Shown here: piece by piece, positions 1-5,601 of the stretch
How positions within the stretch are numbered: position 1 is the stretch's first letter
How the letters are laid out: every line of letters begins with the position of its first letter
Source: RGIG1959 sp045540655
Lineage (GTDB): Bacteria; Bacillota; Clostridia; Oscillospirales; Acutalibacteraceae
Direction: 5' to 3'
Length of the DNA: 5,601 nt
Assembly: GCA_045540655.1 (NCBI GenBank)
Contig: JAZQHP010000015.1
Span: forward strand, 1 to 5,601
Position numbers and translations under genes: made by a program
Notes under the pieces: model-generated
Databases searched by the model: none
Told to the model about the DNA's origin: nothing
The model's input: only the letters and a program-made list of their open reading frames with translations

Positions 1-3000
1 AATAACGGTCGCCCGTGTTGTCCATCAGGTAGTAATACTGCACCTGCTTCTCTTCCAGCTGTTCCTTGACCATGGTCTCGGGAGGAACATTGGACAGGTA
101 GATATAGTTGATGTAGAATTCCGCCGTGCGGTTTTCCGCATTGTGCAGATACAGCACAAGCTGGTTGATGGATTGAATCTTACTCAACGAGGACAGATCC
201 ACCGCCGCGTTCATACTGGTTCTGTAGGTCAATGCGTTGCGTCCGTTGGTGTCCAGATACGGCGTCGATTCGTTGTAGTGCACCCAAGTCCCCTCTTGTT
301 CCACATACGCCATCTGGCTGCCGCCTTGGAGCGATTTGATCGCCACCGACACGCCGGAGCCCTTACCGTCCGTCGAAGCATCTTCGGCGGCAATACCGGT
401 TTCGACATCGCGCATGGAATAGGAATAATAGAGATAGCGATAGTTGCTGGTGTTGAAGGAACGGTCGGCGGTCAGCACCAGGTCGGCGGTGACACCGGCA
501 GGCACCCACGCACGCACGTGACCGAGCGCCGAACGGTATTCATAGACACCGTCCATCATGTGGTTGCCGTCCGCCAGATCGAACACGTCGCGGTCGCCGT
601 CGCCGTCATAATCCTGACGCAGGAAGCCGCTCCAGCCTTTGTTGGAATTGTTCTTTTTGTAGGATCCGTTGTCGTCGGCTTCATCATGCGAATAGTAAAA
701 CGCGTCGTTCAGAATGTTGAAGCCGTCCGCGATCTTATCGTTACCTTCGGGATCCAGGGGAACCTGTTCCCCATCGACGGTCTGCGTAGCCGCGTTCGTC
801 ACGCCATGCTCGGTGTACATACCATCCAGGAATTCCGTCTCATCCTGCCAGATTTCAAAGCGACGAATCAGCATCGAACCGTTGTTCAGGACTCCTCCCG
901 CATCTGTATCACCGTCGGCAGAGAAGAATATGTTCATACCGACAACTTCAATTTTCGGATTGGCAGCGGCTTCTGTCGCATTCTGAGGAATCTTATAGCC
1001 ATGCGCTTCCATAATGCCTCTGAGGGACGCATAGCCGCACGCGCCACCCCAGAACGTATTGCGGTTCTCACTCAAACCACCGTTGCTGTCCAGATAATAC
1101 AGATGGTTTGTCTTATCGTTTACCTGTACAATGACAGCCACATGCACCGAAGCATGGGAGGTGACATTTCCTGCGTCATTGTGGGTGTCCAGGCGAGAGA
1201 AATCGTAATACAGAACCGGCCATGTTTTTTCACTGCCTTGAATCTGAACATCCAGTACGATCGACGATTTCATCGAGCGACCGATCGAACCGGTATGCCA
1301 CGACGTATTGCTGGACGAATAGCGGAAACCCAATTGCAGGTCTGTGTCATTCGCGATGCTCATTTTCGCCGCTTTGATCAGGTCCGACCTTCCTTGCGTT
1401 ATCGCGTCAGGCACAAGGTGCGGTGTATTATAACTCGTGAACAACGTAGCAGCAGTATTGGTGCCGCTGTCCGTATAAGGCGTGATTAACCATTCGTTCT
1501 TCATTGTGCTAATCAATGCATTTATTGTGTTCTTGTAGTGAAAATCACAATACGTTGAACTATCCGCTTTATTAATGGCACTATATGAATTATCAAAGGC
1601 ATACCGAACTTGTCCGGAATATGCATCATCATTATCCACCAATTGGTCTACCAGCCAGGTCGTGCCAAAACAAAGCTTCACCCACGCAAATTCGTGATCT
1701 CCAAACGACACCATTCCCCATGTTTCTGTTGCTTTCGATGTCGTGACACCGTAGTCAGAAAAATGGACAACACCATAAACCATCAGCATATCGTTGGTAT
1801 TATACTGCCCGAGATTTGTCGAGGTGCGTGCGACGCTATCCGGATCCTTAAAAGTCATTGTGTCACCGGCACTATAACCATATGTTCCGCCGTACGGATA
1901 CGTCCACACTTCAAGACCTTTATCATATGTAACTTTAAAAGGAACACCAATGATTTGTTTGACAGTCTTGCTTTTGATTGCCTCCGTATCCAACATATCG
2001 TAGATGGTATAGTTGGAGGTCTTAAAGTACGGACCGTACGCCGATGCTTTGGAATTTTGGGCGCCGTTGATAGTGGCTCCGTTTTTCACGTAGTTGTAAT
2101 ACGTGCCATCTTCATAATACGACCATTTATACGGCAGTGTTGCATCGGTGTTCATTTCCGGCTGCGCGCCCGAGCCGCCGTCGTAGGCGTTCACGATGGC
2201 GCCCGAGGTCGAATACATGTTCAGACCTGCCGAGTTGTTGTCGCCCTTCATGTTCTGGATGGTCATACGCGTGCCGATCGGCACCGCAATGCGAAGCGCG
2301 GTCACGAACACGTAGCCGAATTTTTCCTCGCCGATACCGGCGGCATCGTTCGCCGCTTTCACCATGACCTTATCTTCCAGCATGTACGGCGAGCGAAGCA
2401 GGTCGATCCAGGACTCGGTGGTATCGTAGGTCACGTCCAGAGACGACTTCGACACCGAAGAGGGCGTAAAGAGCATCATCGGCTCCAGAATATCGACCGA
2501 AATGTGCGCTTCCGCCGCGTCACCGCCGCCCTTGCGCAAAACGCCGGTTACAGGATTATACACATATGCGCTGTGGGTATCGGGATTGGTATACATCTCC
2601 CACATATATCCTTCGCGGTCAACCAATTCGTGCTCGGCGGTGTACAGCGTGCCCGCCGTCACCTTGTACTCTTTGCCGTCTGTACCGGTGCCGCCCACGC
2701 TTTCGGTGCAGTAATAATAGTTCACGCCGTCTTTTTCATACACTTCAAACGTCGCGTTGTAGATGCTGCCGCCGTCGCCTGCACGCCAGTACAGATCCGT
2801 GACGGTCTGACCGTTGTAGATCGTGGATTCACCGATGGTCTCATCAATCAGCACCGACTTAAAGTTGTCGGCATCGTCCACCTGATAATAGCCGTCCTTA
2901 CCGAACACGCACAGCATGTCTTCCGCATGGAAACGTGTGCCGGTGGTGCTGTGACCGGTACCGAGCGCGCCGTCGTTGTTGCCCCACAGGCAGAAGTTCG

Positions 3001-5191
3001 GTTCCAGACCGCTCGTGTTCTTCTCCATCGTCAGCGTGAAGCTGAGTTTGCGGGAATCGCCCAGCGCATTGATCCATTTGCGGATCGGGATGGTGACCAT
3101 GGCGTAGGTGCCTTTGTCATTGGTTTTGGTTTCCAGACGAACGGTTTTCGTGTTGCCGTTTTCATCGGTTCGTGTATACGTATACAAACCGGCTGCTGAC
3201 GCTTTTTTGGTCAGCGAGAACGCAAAGTCGTCGCCGTCCGCCGAAACATCTGTCTTATGAACACCGTCGTTGTTGCCGTAGGTATCGATGATGATCTTTT
3301 GCGGTTCGTTCGGGGTATTGATGATCGACACCGCTTCGCCGCTTTCCCAACCGTTGGTGTAGGAGCTGTCATAAACATCCGGCCAATCCTTAATATTCAG
3401 GTTGTAAGCAACGTTGTTGGGGTTGTACACATCGTCCAGACGGTCGCCGATGTTGGTGTTGTTCTGCGCATACTGCCAGTTACCCGCGTTGACGTCGTTG
3501 CCGAGCGTCGACTGCGGTGTATAAACCGTGGAGAGCGCGGGACCGAAGTACAGATAGTTGATGCGCGCGGCGCTGTCCGGCGCCGACGCGACGGTCTTGT
3601 CCGTCTTGGTGTCCACGCGCACCTGCGCAATGCGGTAACGCACGGACTGACGGCCGTTGGATCCGACGCCCATCAACAGGGGCAGAATCTGCGTAAAGTC
3701 GATGCAACCGGTGATGGAACCGTTCACATAGAGCGTCTCGGGATCGATGCCCTTGGCGGTTGCCAGCGCAATGGGATTCAGACGCGTGAGATCTGCTTCC
3801 ACCTGATACGGGTTCTCGTACTGGCTCTTATAATAGCCGTTCGCAATGGCATTAAGCGTTTCCGACAGACTATTGTAGGGTTCGCTCAGGTTGTCTTCCA
3901 TGACCGTGGGACCGACATAAACATTGGGAACCATGGAATAGTCAAGCGTGTCCGTTTCGATGCCGGGGCGCTTGGCATTATCCGTGATGGTGTACCAGCG
4001 GTAGACATACTCCACGCTGGCATCGTCGGCGGTGGATACCGCGCCGTCCTTATATTTCTTTTCGGTAACCGTCGTTCCGCTGTGCGTGCCAATGACATTC
4101 GTGGTCTTTTGCTCGGTTTGCACAGGCGTACCGATCAGCAGCGAAATGGCGATCTGGGTCGTGTCCAGCGCCTCGGTCGAATAGTACAGATACGGCGTAT
4201 CAGTCAGATACAGCATCGTGTTGTTCTTCGCCTTGCCGCTGCCGTAGTAGTTCTCATGGAACGACGGCGTCCAGGTGACGGAGCTGACGTTTTTGTCGAT
4301 CGTCACGCCCCATTTGCCCTGCATCGCGTCGTAACGGTTGTAGGCATACGCCGTGGTGCCGTTTTTCGCATTGATCGTATCACGCACGTTGGTGGAGCTC
4401 ATGGCGCTGTCTTTCGAATTGAGAACGCCGGGCTCGTACACGTCCGTGTAGGTCGTGCGATCCAGGCTGTATTGTTTGTAGACAGCCGCCGTCTTGGTTT
4501 CCCACAGCTTTTCGTCGATGAGGTCCATATCCGCAAACGCATACACGTCCGTGCCGTGCGCCGCGTAACCCGAGCAGTTGTAGGTCTTGCCGGTGGCGGT
4601 CGTGTTGTAAACCGACGTGTTGGCGGACCATTTGGTCAGCGGATAGTTCGGGGTCGCGGGAGCGCCGTAGAAAATCTGCGACAGGTCAATCCACGCGGCA
4701 CCGCCGGGCAGGAAGGGGTGCTCTTCGTCGTTCATGCCGTCGTCCGTCGGCTCATACGCCGCGATCGCCTTCATATCCGAGACGGTCGTCGAGCCTGTGC
4801 TCTCGGCGTTGTACACCTCGGTGTTGGTGACTTTGCCTTGCTGCACGTTGAACGGGAAATCCGCGTCGGAGACCGTGTCGCCGACGATTTCCTCCGCAAC
4901 ACCGTCACCGTCGGTGTCCATGTACAACGTGCCGTCATCGGACATGTACACACCGTCACCGCCCGCCTGCGTTACAGGCGTGCCGTCCTCGGTGGGAATC
5001 GCCGTTTCGGCTTTCTCCCCGTCAGACGCGGTGCTGTCGGCGCCGTCGGCAGAATCGGTGGCAGAAGTGCCGCCGAACACCGACATCAACGCGGGCAGAT
5101 TGAAGTCAGACAATGCTGCCGCCGGCACCAATGAAAGCATCATCAGCACCGCCATCAACACTGCGACCAGTTTTGTGATATGGTTTTTCAT
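1..5191 (-). CDS. Giant secreted multidomain protein, 3' end outside window
   Basis: The frame opens at ATG 5191-5189 and runs through 1,730 codons without a stop to position 2, so the C-terminus is missing. The start is supported by AAAGGGG nine bases upstream and a signal peptide at residues 1-26; the ATG five bases further upstream (5196-5194) hits a stop after two codons. A linker (27-79) is followed by Tyr/Thr/Asn/Asp-rich sequence with repeated short aromatic strands (YLYYS, INYLYFG, INYIYLS) that suggest tandem beta-sandwich modules. Other landmarks are DTDGDG (92-97), a C39-like Cys box at C1385, and a dockerin-like loop at 1527-1539. The mature part holds eight cysteines (206, 496, 734, 761, 828, 1174, 1215, 1385). 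There is no lipobox and no membrane segment after the signal peptide. I do not recognise the family. A cell-surface or carbohydrate-related role is inferred from the modular, exported architecture. Any surface anchor would lie beyond the left edge. Confidence 0.95.
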   Translation of the reverse strand, partial: MKNHITKLVAVLMAVLMMLSLVPAAALSDFNLPALMSVFGGTSATDSADGADSTASDGEKAETAIPTEDGTPVTQAGGDGVYMSDDGTLYMDTDGDGVAEEIVGDTVSDADFPFNVQQGKVTNTEVYNAESTGSTTVSDMKAIAAYEPTDDGMNDEEHPFLPGGAAWIDLSQIFYGAPATPNYPLTKWSANTSVYNTTATGKTYNCSGYAAHGTDVYAFADMDLIDEKLWETKTAAVYKQYSLDRTTYTDVYEPGVLNSKDSAMSSTNVRDTINAKNGTTAYAYNRYDAMQGKWGVTIDKNVSSVTWTPSFHENYYGSGKAKNNTMLYLTDTPYLYYSTEALDTTQIAISLLIGTPVQTEQKTTNVIGTHSGTTVTEKKYKDGAVSTADDASVEYVYRWYTITDNAKRPGIETDTLDYSMVPNVYVGPTVMEDNLSEPYNSLSETLNAIANGYYKSQYENPYQVEADLTRLNPIALATAKGIDPETLYVNGSITGCIDFTQILPLLMGVGSNGRQSVRYRIAQVRVDTKTDKTVASAPDSAARINYLYFGPALSTVYTPQSTLGNDVNAGNWQYAQNNTNIGDRLDDVYNPNNVAYNLNIKDWPDVYDSSYTNGWESGEAVSIINTPNEPQKIIIDTYGNNDGVHKTDVSADGDDFAFSLTKKASAAGLYTYTRTDENGNTKTVRLETKTNDKGTYAMVTIPIRKWINALGDSRKLSFTLTMEKNTSGLEPNFCLWGNNDGALGTGHSTTGTRFHAEDMLCVFGKDGYYQVDDADNFKSVLIDETIGESTIYNGQTVTDLYWRAGDGGSIYNATFEVYEKDGVNYYYCTESVGGTGTDGKEYKVTAGTLYTAEHELVDREGYMWEMYTNPDTHSAYVYNPVTGVLRKGGGDAAEAHISVDILEPMMLFTPSSVSKSSLDVTYDTTESWIDLLRSPYMLEDKVMVKAANDAAGIGEEKFGYVFVTALRIAVPIGTRMTIQNMKGDNNSAGLNMYSTSGAIVNAYDGGSGAQPEMNTDATLPYKWSYYEDGTYYNYVKNGATINGAQNSKASAYGPYFKTSNYTIYDMLDTEAIKSKTVKQIIGVPFKVTYDKGLEVWTYPYGGTYGYSAGDTMTFKDPDSVARTSTNLGQYNTNDMLMVYGVVHFSDYGVTTSKATETWGMVSFGDHEFAWVKLCFGTTWLVDQLVDNDDAYSGQVRYAFDNSYSAINKADSSTYCDFHYKNTINALISTMKNEWLITPYTDSGTNTAATLFTSYNTPHLVPDAITQGRSDLIKAAKMSIANDTDLQLGFRYSSSNTSWHTGSIGRSMKSSIVLDVQIQGSEKTWPVLYYDFSRLDTHNDAGNVTSHASVHVAVIVQVNDKTNHLYYLDSNGGLSENRNTFWGGACGYASLRGIMEAHGYKIPQNATEAAANPKIEVVGMNIFFSADGDTDAGGVLNNGSMLIRRFEIWQDETEFLDGMYTEHGVTNAATQTVDGEQVPLDPEGNDKIADGFNILNDAFYYSHDEADDNGSYKKNNSNKGWSGFLRQDYDGDGDRDVFDLADGNHMMDGVYEYRSALGHVRAWVPAGVTADLVLTADRSFNTSNYRYLYYSYSMRDVETGIAAEDASTDGKGSGVSVAIKSLQGGSQMAYVEQEGTWVHYNESTPYLDTNGRNALTYRTSMNAAVDLSSLSKIQSINQLVLYLHNAENRTAEFYINYIYLSNVPPETMVKEQLEEKQVQYYYLMDNTGDRY
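92..442 (-). repeat. Second copy of the aromatic beta-rich domain (residues 1584-1700)
   Basis: It opens with YRYLYYSYSMRD, continues with VSVAIKSLQG (1614-1623) and AAVDLSSLSKIQSINQLVLYL (1662-1682, 21 residues: key residues V1664, D1665, L1666, Q1677, L1678), and closes with INYIYLSN (1694-1701). The order matches the copy at residues 334-550: YLYYS, then hydrophobic-D-hydrophobic-Ser/Thr, then Q-hydrophobic, then INYxY. Identity outside the motifs is low and the first copy is about 100 residues longer. Confidence 0.45.
575..613 (-). other. Dockerin/EF-hand-like calcium loop (residues 1527-1539)
   Basis: The residues read DYDGDGDRDVFDL. Asp occupies loop positions 1, 3, 5, 9 and 12 (D1527, D1529, D1531, D1535, D1538), with Gly at 6 and Leu at 13. 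That is the type I dockerin loop pattern DxDxDGxxDxxDL. Only one loop is visible; a true dockerin has two about 20-30 residues apart and is usually C-terminal. Here the loop is internal, between the C39-like segment and the last aromatic domain, so a structural calcium site is more likely than a cohesin-binding module. Confidence 0.6.
986..1144 (-). other. C39-peptidase-like boxes in swapped order (residues 1350-1402)
   Basis: The stretch CGYASLRGIMEAHGYKI (1385-1401) resembles the catalytic-cysteine helix of C39-type peptidases (CGxASLxM...YG). Upstream, SVHVAVIVQV followed by HLYYLDSN has a His (H1350) and an Asp (D1368) 18 residues apart, like the C39 His-strand-Asp box. In the classical family the Cys box comes first, whereas here the His/Asp box does. 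I see no convincing second His box downstream. It could be a circularly permuted papain-like fold, a degenerate domain or chance. No enzymatic role is claimed. Confidence 0.3.
1040..2150 (-). other. AT-rich block inside the gene
   Basis: Hand counts per 60 bases give about 30% GC at 1921-1980, 32% at 1501-1560, 37% at 1561-1620 and 42-53% in the other lines I counted here. Flanking or distant coding lines reach 65-68% (2161-2220, 3541-3600, 4861-4920). The right boundary is sharp near 2150 (47% to 68% between adjacent lines); the left one is gradual. Three of the only five TTA or TCA codons in the gene fall here. The encoded residues are about 1014-1380, including the pair C1174/C1215. This may be a module acquired from a lower-GC source. 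Confidence 0.6.
3542..4192 (-). repeat. First copy of an aromatic beta-rich domain (residues 334-550)
   Basis: The segment opens with YLYYSTEALDTTQIAI. Near its end comes an ID-hydrophobic-Ser/Thr motif (GCIDFTQIL, 495-503), then VRYRIAQVRV (517-526) and the closing strand INYLYFG (544-550). The same order of motifs, much shortened, occurs near the left edge of the window. The closing 'I-N/D-x-I/L-Y-L/F' strand is common in galactose-binding-like sandwiches, but a fold assignment would be inference. The boundaries are approximate. Confidence 0.45.
4889..4918 (-). other. Asp-rich DxDGDG motif, possible calcium site
   Basis: Residues 92-101 read DTDGDGVAEE, with acidic side chains at 92, 94, 96, 100 and 101. 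The D-x-D-x-D-G spacing is that of EF-hand-like and thrombospondin type-3-like calcium loops. Residue 103, at loop position 12, is Val, so it is not a canonical EF hand. It sits between the linker and the first aromatic module. Confidence 0.5.
4955..5113 (-). other. Low-complexity acidic Ser/Thr/Ala/Gly linker
   Basis: Residues 27-79 are dominated by Ala, Ser, Thr, Asp and Gly (for example SATDSADGADSTASDG), with few aromatics and almost no hydrophobic clusters after about residue 40. Such stretches are typically flexible spacers between the cleavage site and the first folded module of exported clostridial proteins. Disorder is inferred from composition. Confidence 0.65.
5114..5191 (-). other. 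Sec signal peptide of the giant protein
   Basis: Residues 1-26. A short basic N-region (MKNHITK) is followed by a hydrophobic core of Leu, Val, Met and Ala (residues 8-22) and a VPAAA end. The most likely signal peptidase I cut is after A26 (A-A-A before LSDF). No cysteine follows the cut, so this is not a lipoprotein. This is the main evidence that the product leaves the cell. Confidence 0.85.
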
Positions 5192-5200
5192 ATCATGTGG

Positions 5201-5207
5201 CCCCTTT
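5201..5207 (-). promoter_or_regulatory. Ribosome binding site of the giant gene
   Basis: The minus strand reads AAAGGGG, and nine bases separate its last G from the ATG at 5191. It decides the start: the nearby out-of-frame ATG at 5196-5194 is only four bases away and stops after two codons. Confidence 0.85.
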
Positions 5208-5247
5208 CGGAATAGAATAAACATATGCCAAATTATGTACAATATTA

Positions 5248-5267
5248 TGAATCCTGCATAGTATTCA
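5248..5267. repeat. Short inverted repeat in the leader
   Basis: TGAAT (5248-5252) and ATTCA (5263-5267) are inverted with a 10-base spacer, inside the predicted 5' leader of the giant gene. With five AT-rich pairs a stable RNA hairpin is unlikely; a weak operator is possible. Confidence 0.25.
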
Positions 5268-5270
5268 CAC

Positions 5271-5301
5271 AGGATACCATTACACAGTATAAGTATACCA
5301 T
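5271..5301 (-). repeat. Direct repeat ATGGTATmCT with 21-bp period
   Basis: On the minus strand ATGGTATACT (5301-5292) recurs as ATGGTATCCT (5280-5271), nine of ten bases equal and 21 bp apart, about two helical turns. The first copy contains the extended -10. It may be a pair of protein-binding sites or an alternative -10. Confidence 0.4.
5286..5301 (-). promoter_or_regulatory. Probable promoter with tandem extended -10
   Basis: The minus strand reads ATGGTATACTTATACT. TATACT at 5297-5292 has an upstream TG-n (5300-5298), giving an extended -10, and a second TATACT (5291-5286) follows directly. No good -35 lies at 16-18 bases; TTGTAA at 5316-5311 is 19 bases from the second hexamer. A start near 5280 would give a leader of about 85-90 bases. 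The strand and position fit the giant gene. Confidence 0.55.
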
Positions 5302-5312
5302 AACGCCATATT

Positions 5313-5331
5313 ACAATTATGAACAAATTGT
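5313..5331. promoter_or_regulatory. Dyad upstream of the -10, possible operator
   Basis: ACAATT (5313-5318) and AATTGT (5326-5331) are perfect inverted arms with a 7-base spacer. The dyad covers the place where the -35 element of the giant gene would lie. The position suits a repressor or activator half-site pair. AT-rich sequence makes such dyads fairly likely by chance. Confidence 0.35.
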
Positions 5332-5482
5332 GAATTTTGAGGTTAAGTTGTGGTTTTGAATGTGCCTTCTGTTGTCGAAAAATGCGGTGATTCCGATGGA
5401 TACCCAAAGATGTTTCAATGTCAACGTTTTGGCGTTGTCATGCGGTTTTGAGGATAATCCACGCACACTTTCGCGAGGATCC

Positions 5483-5507
5483 GCCGCACAGCAGTCCGCA
5501 GTGCGGC
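5483..5507. repeat. GC-rich hairpin with an alternative fold
   Basis: GCCGCAC (5483-5489) pairs with GTGCGGC (5501-5507) across 11 bases. GCGG (5503-5506) can instead pair with CCGC (5496-5499) in a tighter hairpin, so the two folds exclude each other. It lies between the upstream terminator and the promoter of the giant gene. Confidence 0.5.
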
Positions 5508-5513
5508 ATGGGC

Positions 5514-5550
5514 GCGCTTCGGTCGCCTCTCCCCTGTGTTCACGAAGCGC
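5514..5550. repeat. GC-rich inverted repeat, 8-bp arms
   Basis: GCGCTTCG (5514-5521) is inverted as CGAAGCGC (5543-5550) with a 21-base loop. No T tract follows on either strand, so it is not an obvious terminator. Together with the hairpin at 5483-5507 it forms a compact structured unit that may be a dispersed intergenic repeat. Confidence 0.5.
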
Positions 5551-5561
5551 CGGACATGCAG

Positions 5562-5601
5562 AAAATACAAAAATCCCCGTTTCGGAGAATTCCGAAACGG
5601 G
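5562..5601 (-). terminator. Rho-independent terminator of the upstream minus-strand gene
   Basis: CCCGTTTCGGA (5576-5586) pairs perfectly with TCCGAAACGGG (5591-5601), 11 bp around a GAAT tetraloop. On the minus strand the stem is followed by GATTTTTGTATTTT. It would end a minus-strand transcript from beyond the right edge and so insulate the giant gene. Whether it also works on the plus strand depends on sequence outside the window. Confidence 0.85.

Larger units (their letters stand above)
5208..5561. other. Intergenic region, no convincing gene
   Basis: The part up to about 5345 is AT-rich and holds the promoter, dyads and leader of the giant gene. From 5345 to 5480 I see only weak signals: a minus-strand TTGACA at 5424-5419 with a poor TATCCA 16 bases on, and a CAACG/CGTTG inverted repeat (5422-5426, 5433-5437). 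The part 5481-5555 is GC-rich with two hairpins. No tRNA, rRNA or known riboswitch is recognisable. Confidence 0.7.

Noticed and set aside
143..1489. Plus-strand open frame of 448 codons
   Set aside because: It lies in codon register opposite the minus-strand gene. Its product is rich in His, Arg, Val and Ile, as expected from complementing Tyr/Asp/Asn codons, and it has no domain or good ribosome binding site. It ends only where the real gene uses a TTA codon.
1610..3199. Plus-strand open frame of 529 codons
   Set aside because: This has the same antisense register. The Arg/His/Val/Ile-rich product has no recognisable motif, and the frame stops opposite a TCA codon at 3197-3199.
3257..5134. 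Plus-strand open frame of 625 codons
   Set aside because: This is the longest shadow, in the same register. It runs opposite a frame with a signal peptide, ribosome binding site and promoter, and its low-complexity RVG/VRR-rich sequence is typical of antisense translation.
5194..5196. Alternative ATG upstream of the chosen start
   Set aside because: It is out of frame with the giant gene, is followed by ATA and then TGA, and lies only four bases from the Shine-Dalgarno sequence.
4734..5261. Plus-strand 175-codon frame rich in Ser, Pro and Val
   Set aside because: It overlaps the N-terminal coding region, the ribosome binding site and leader of the giant gene. The Ser/Pro/Val bias is the complement of its Asp/Gly/Thr-rich linker, and no start signal is seen.
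5396..5424. Minus-strand TTGACA with TATCCA 16 bases downstream as a promoter
   Set aside because: The -35 is perfect but the -10 matches only half the consensus, and the leader would exceed 190 bases. The extended -10 at 5297-5292 is a better candidate.
5360..5601. Plus-strand frame of about 80 codons, open to the right edge
   Set aside because: It starts directly after an in-frame TGA. The nearest GAGG is 17 bases away, too far. It reads through both hairpins and the terminator stem, and the product looks like random translation of a structured GC-rich repeat.

Overview
The window suggests a Gram-positive gut-type clostridium (Bacillota; Oscillospirales or a relative is my best guess). The reasons are an AAAGGGG ribosome binding site, an AT-rich promoter with an extended -10, a GC-rich coding region, and a signal peptide typical of that group. 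This is inferred from sequence style only; there is no marker gene.

One gene fills almost the whole window. A minus-strand reading frame runs from an ATG at 5191-5189 to the left edge. I translated it codon by codon and found no stop in 1,730 codons, and it has not ended at position 1. It encodes a very large secreted protein whose C-terminus lies outside the window. From the N-terminus I see: a signal peptide (residues 1-26); an Asp/Ser/Thr/Ala/Gly-rich linker (27-79); an Asp-rich DxDGDG motif (92-101); long Tyr/Thr/Asn-rich stretches that look like beta-sandwich modules, two of which (about 334-550 and 1584-1700) look like divergent copies of one domain; an AT-rich block (about 1014-1380); a segment with C39 cysteine-peptidase-like boxes in swapped order (1350-1402); and an internal dockerin/EF-hand-like calcium loop (1527-1539). 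I do not recognise the protein family. An extracellular, modular, calcium-stabilised surface or carbohydrate-related protein is an inference.

The plus strand carries three long open frames (143-1489, 1610-3199, 3257-5134). I reject all three. They lie in exact codon register opposite the real gene and stay open because that gene almost never uses TTA, CTA or TCA codons.

The right-hand 410 bases (5192-5601) are non-coding. From the right edge leftward, in the direction of transcription, they hold: a strong rho-independent terminator for a minus-strand gene beyond the window; a GC-rich stretch with two hairpins that may be a dispersed repeat; and an AT-rich promoter region with tandem -10 hexamers, a dyad, a 21-bp-spaced direct repeat and the ribosome binding site. 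The large gene therefore probably starts its own transcription unit.
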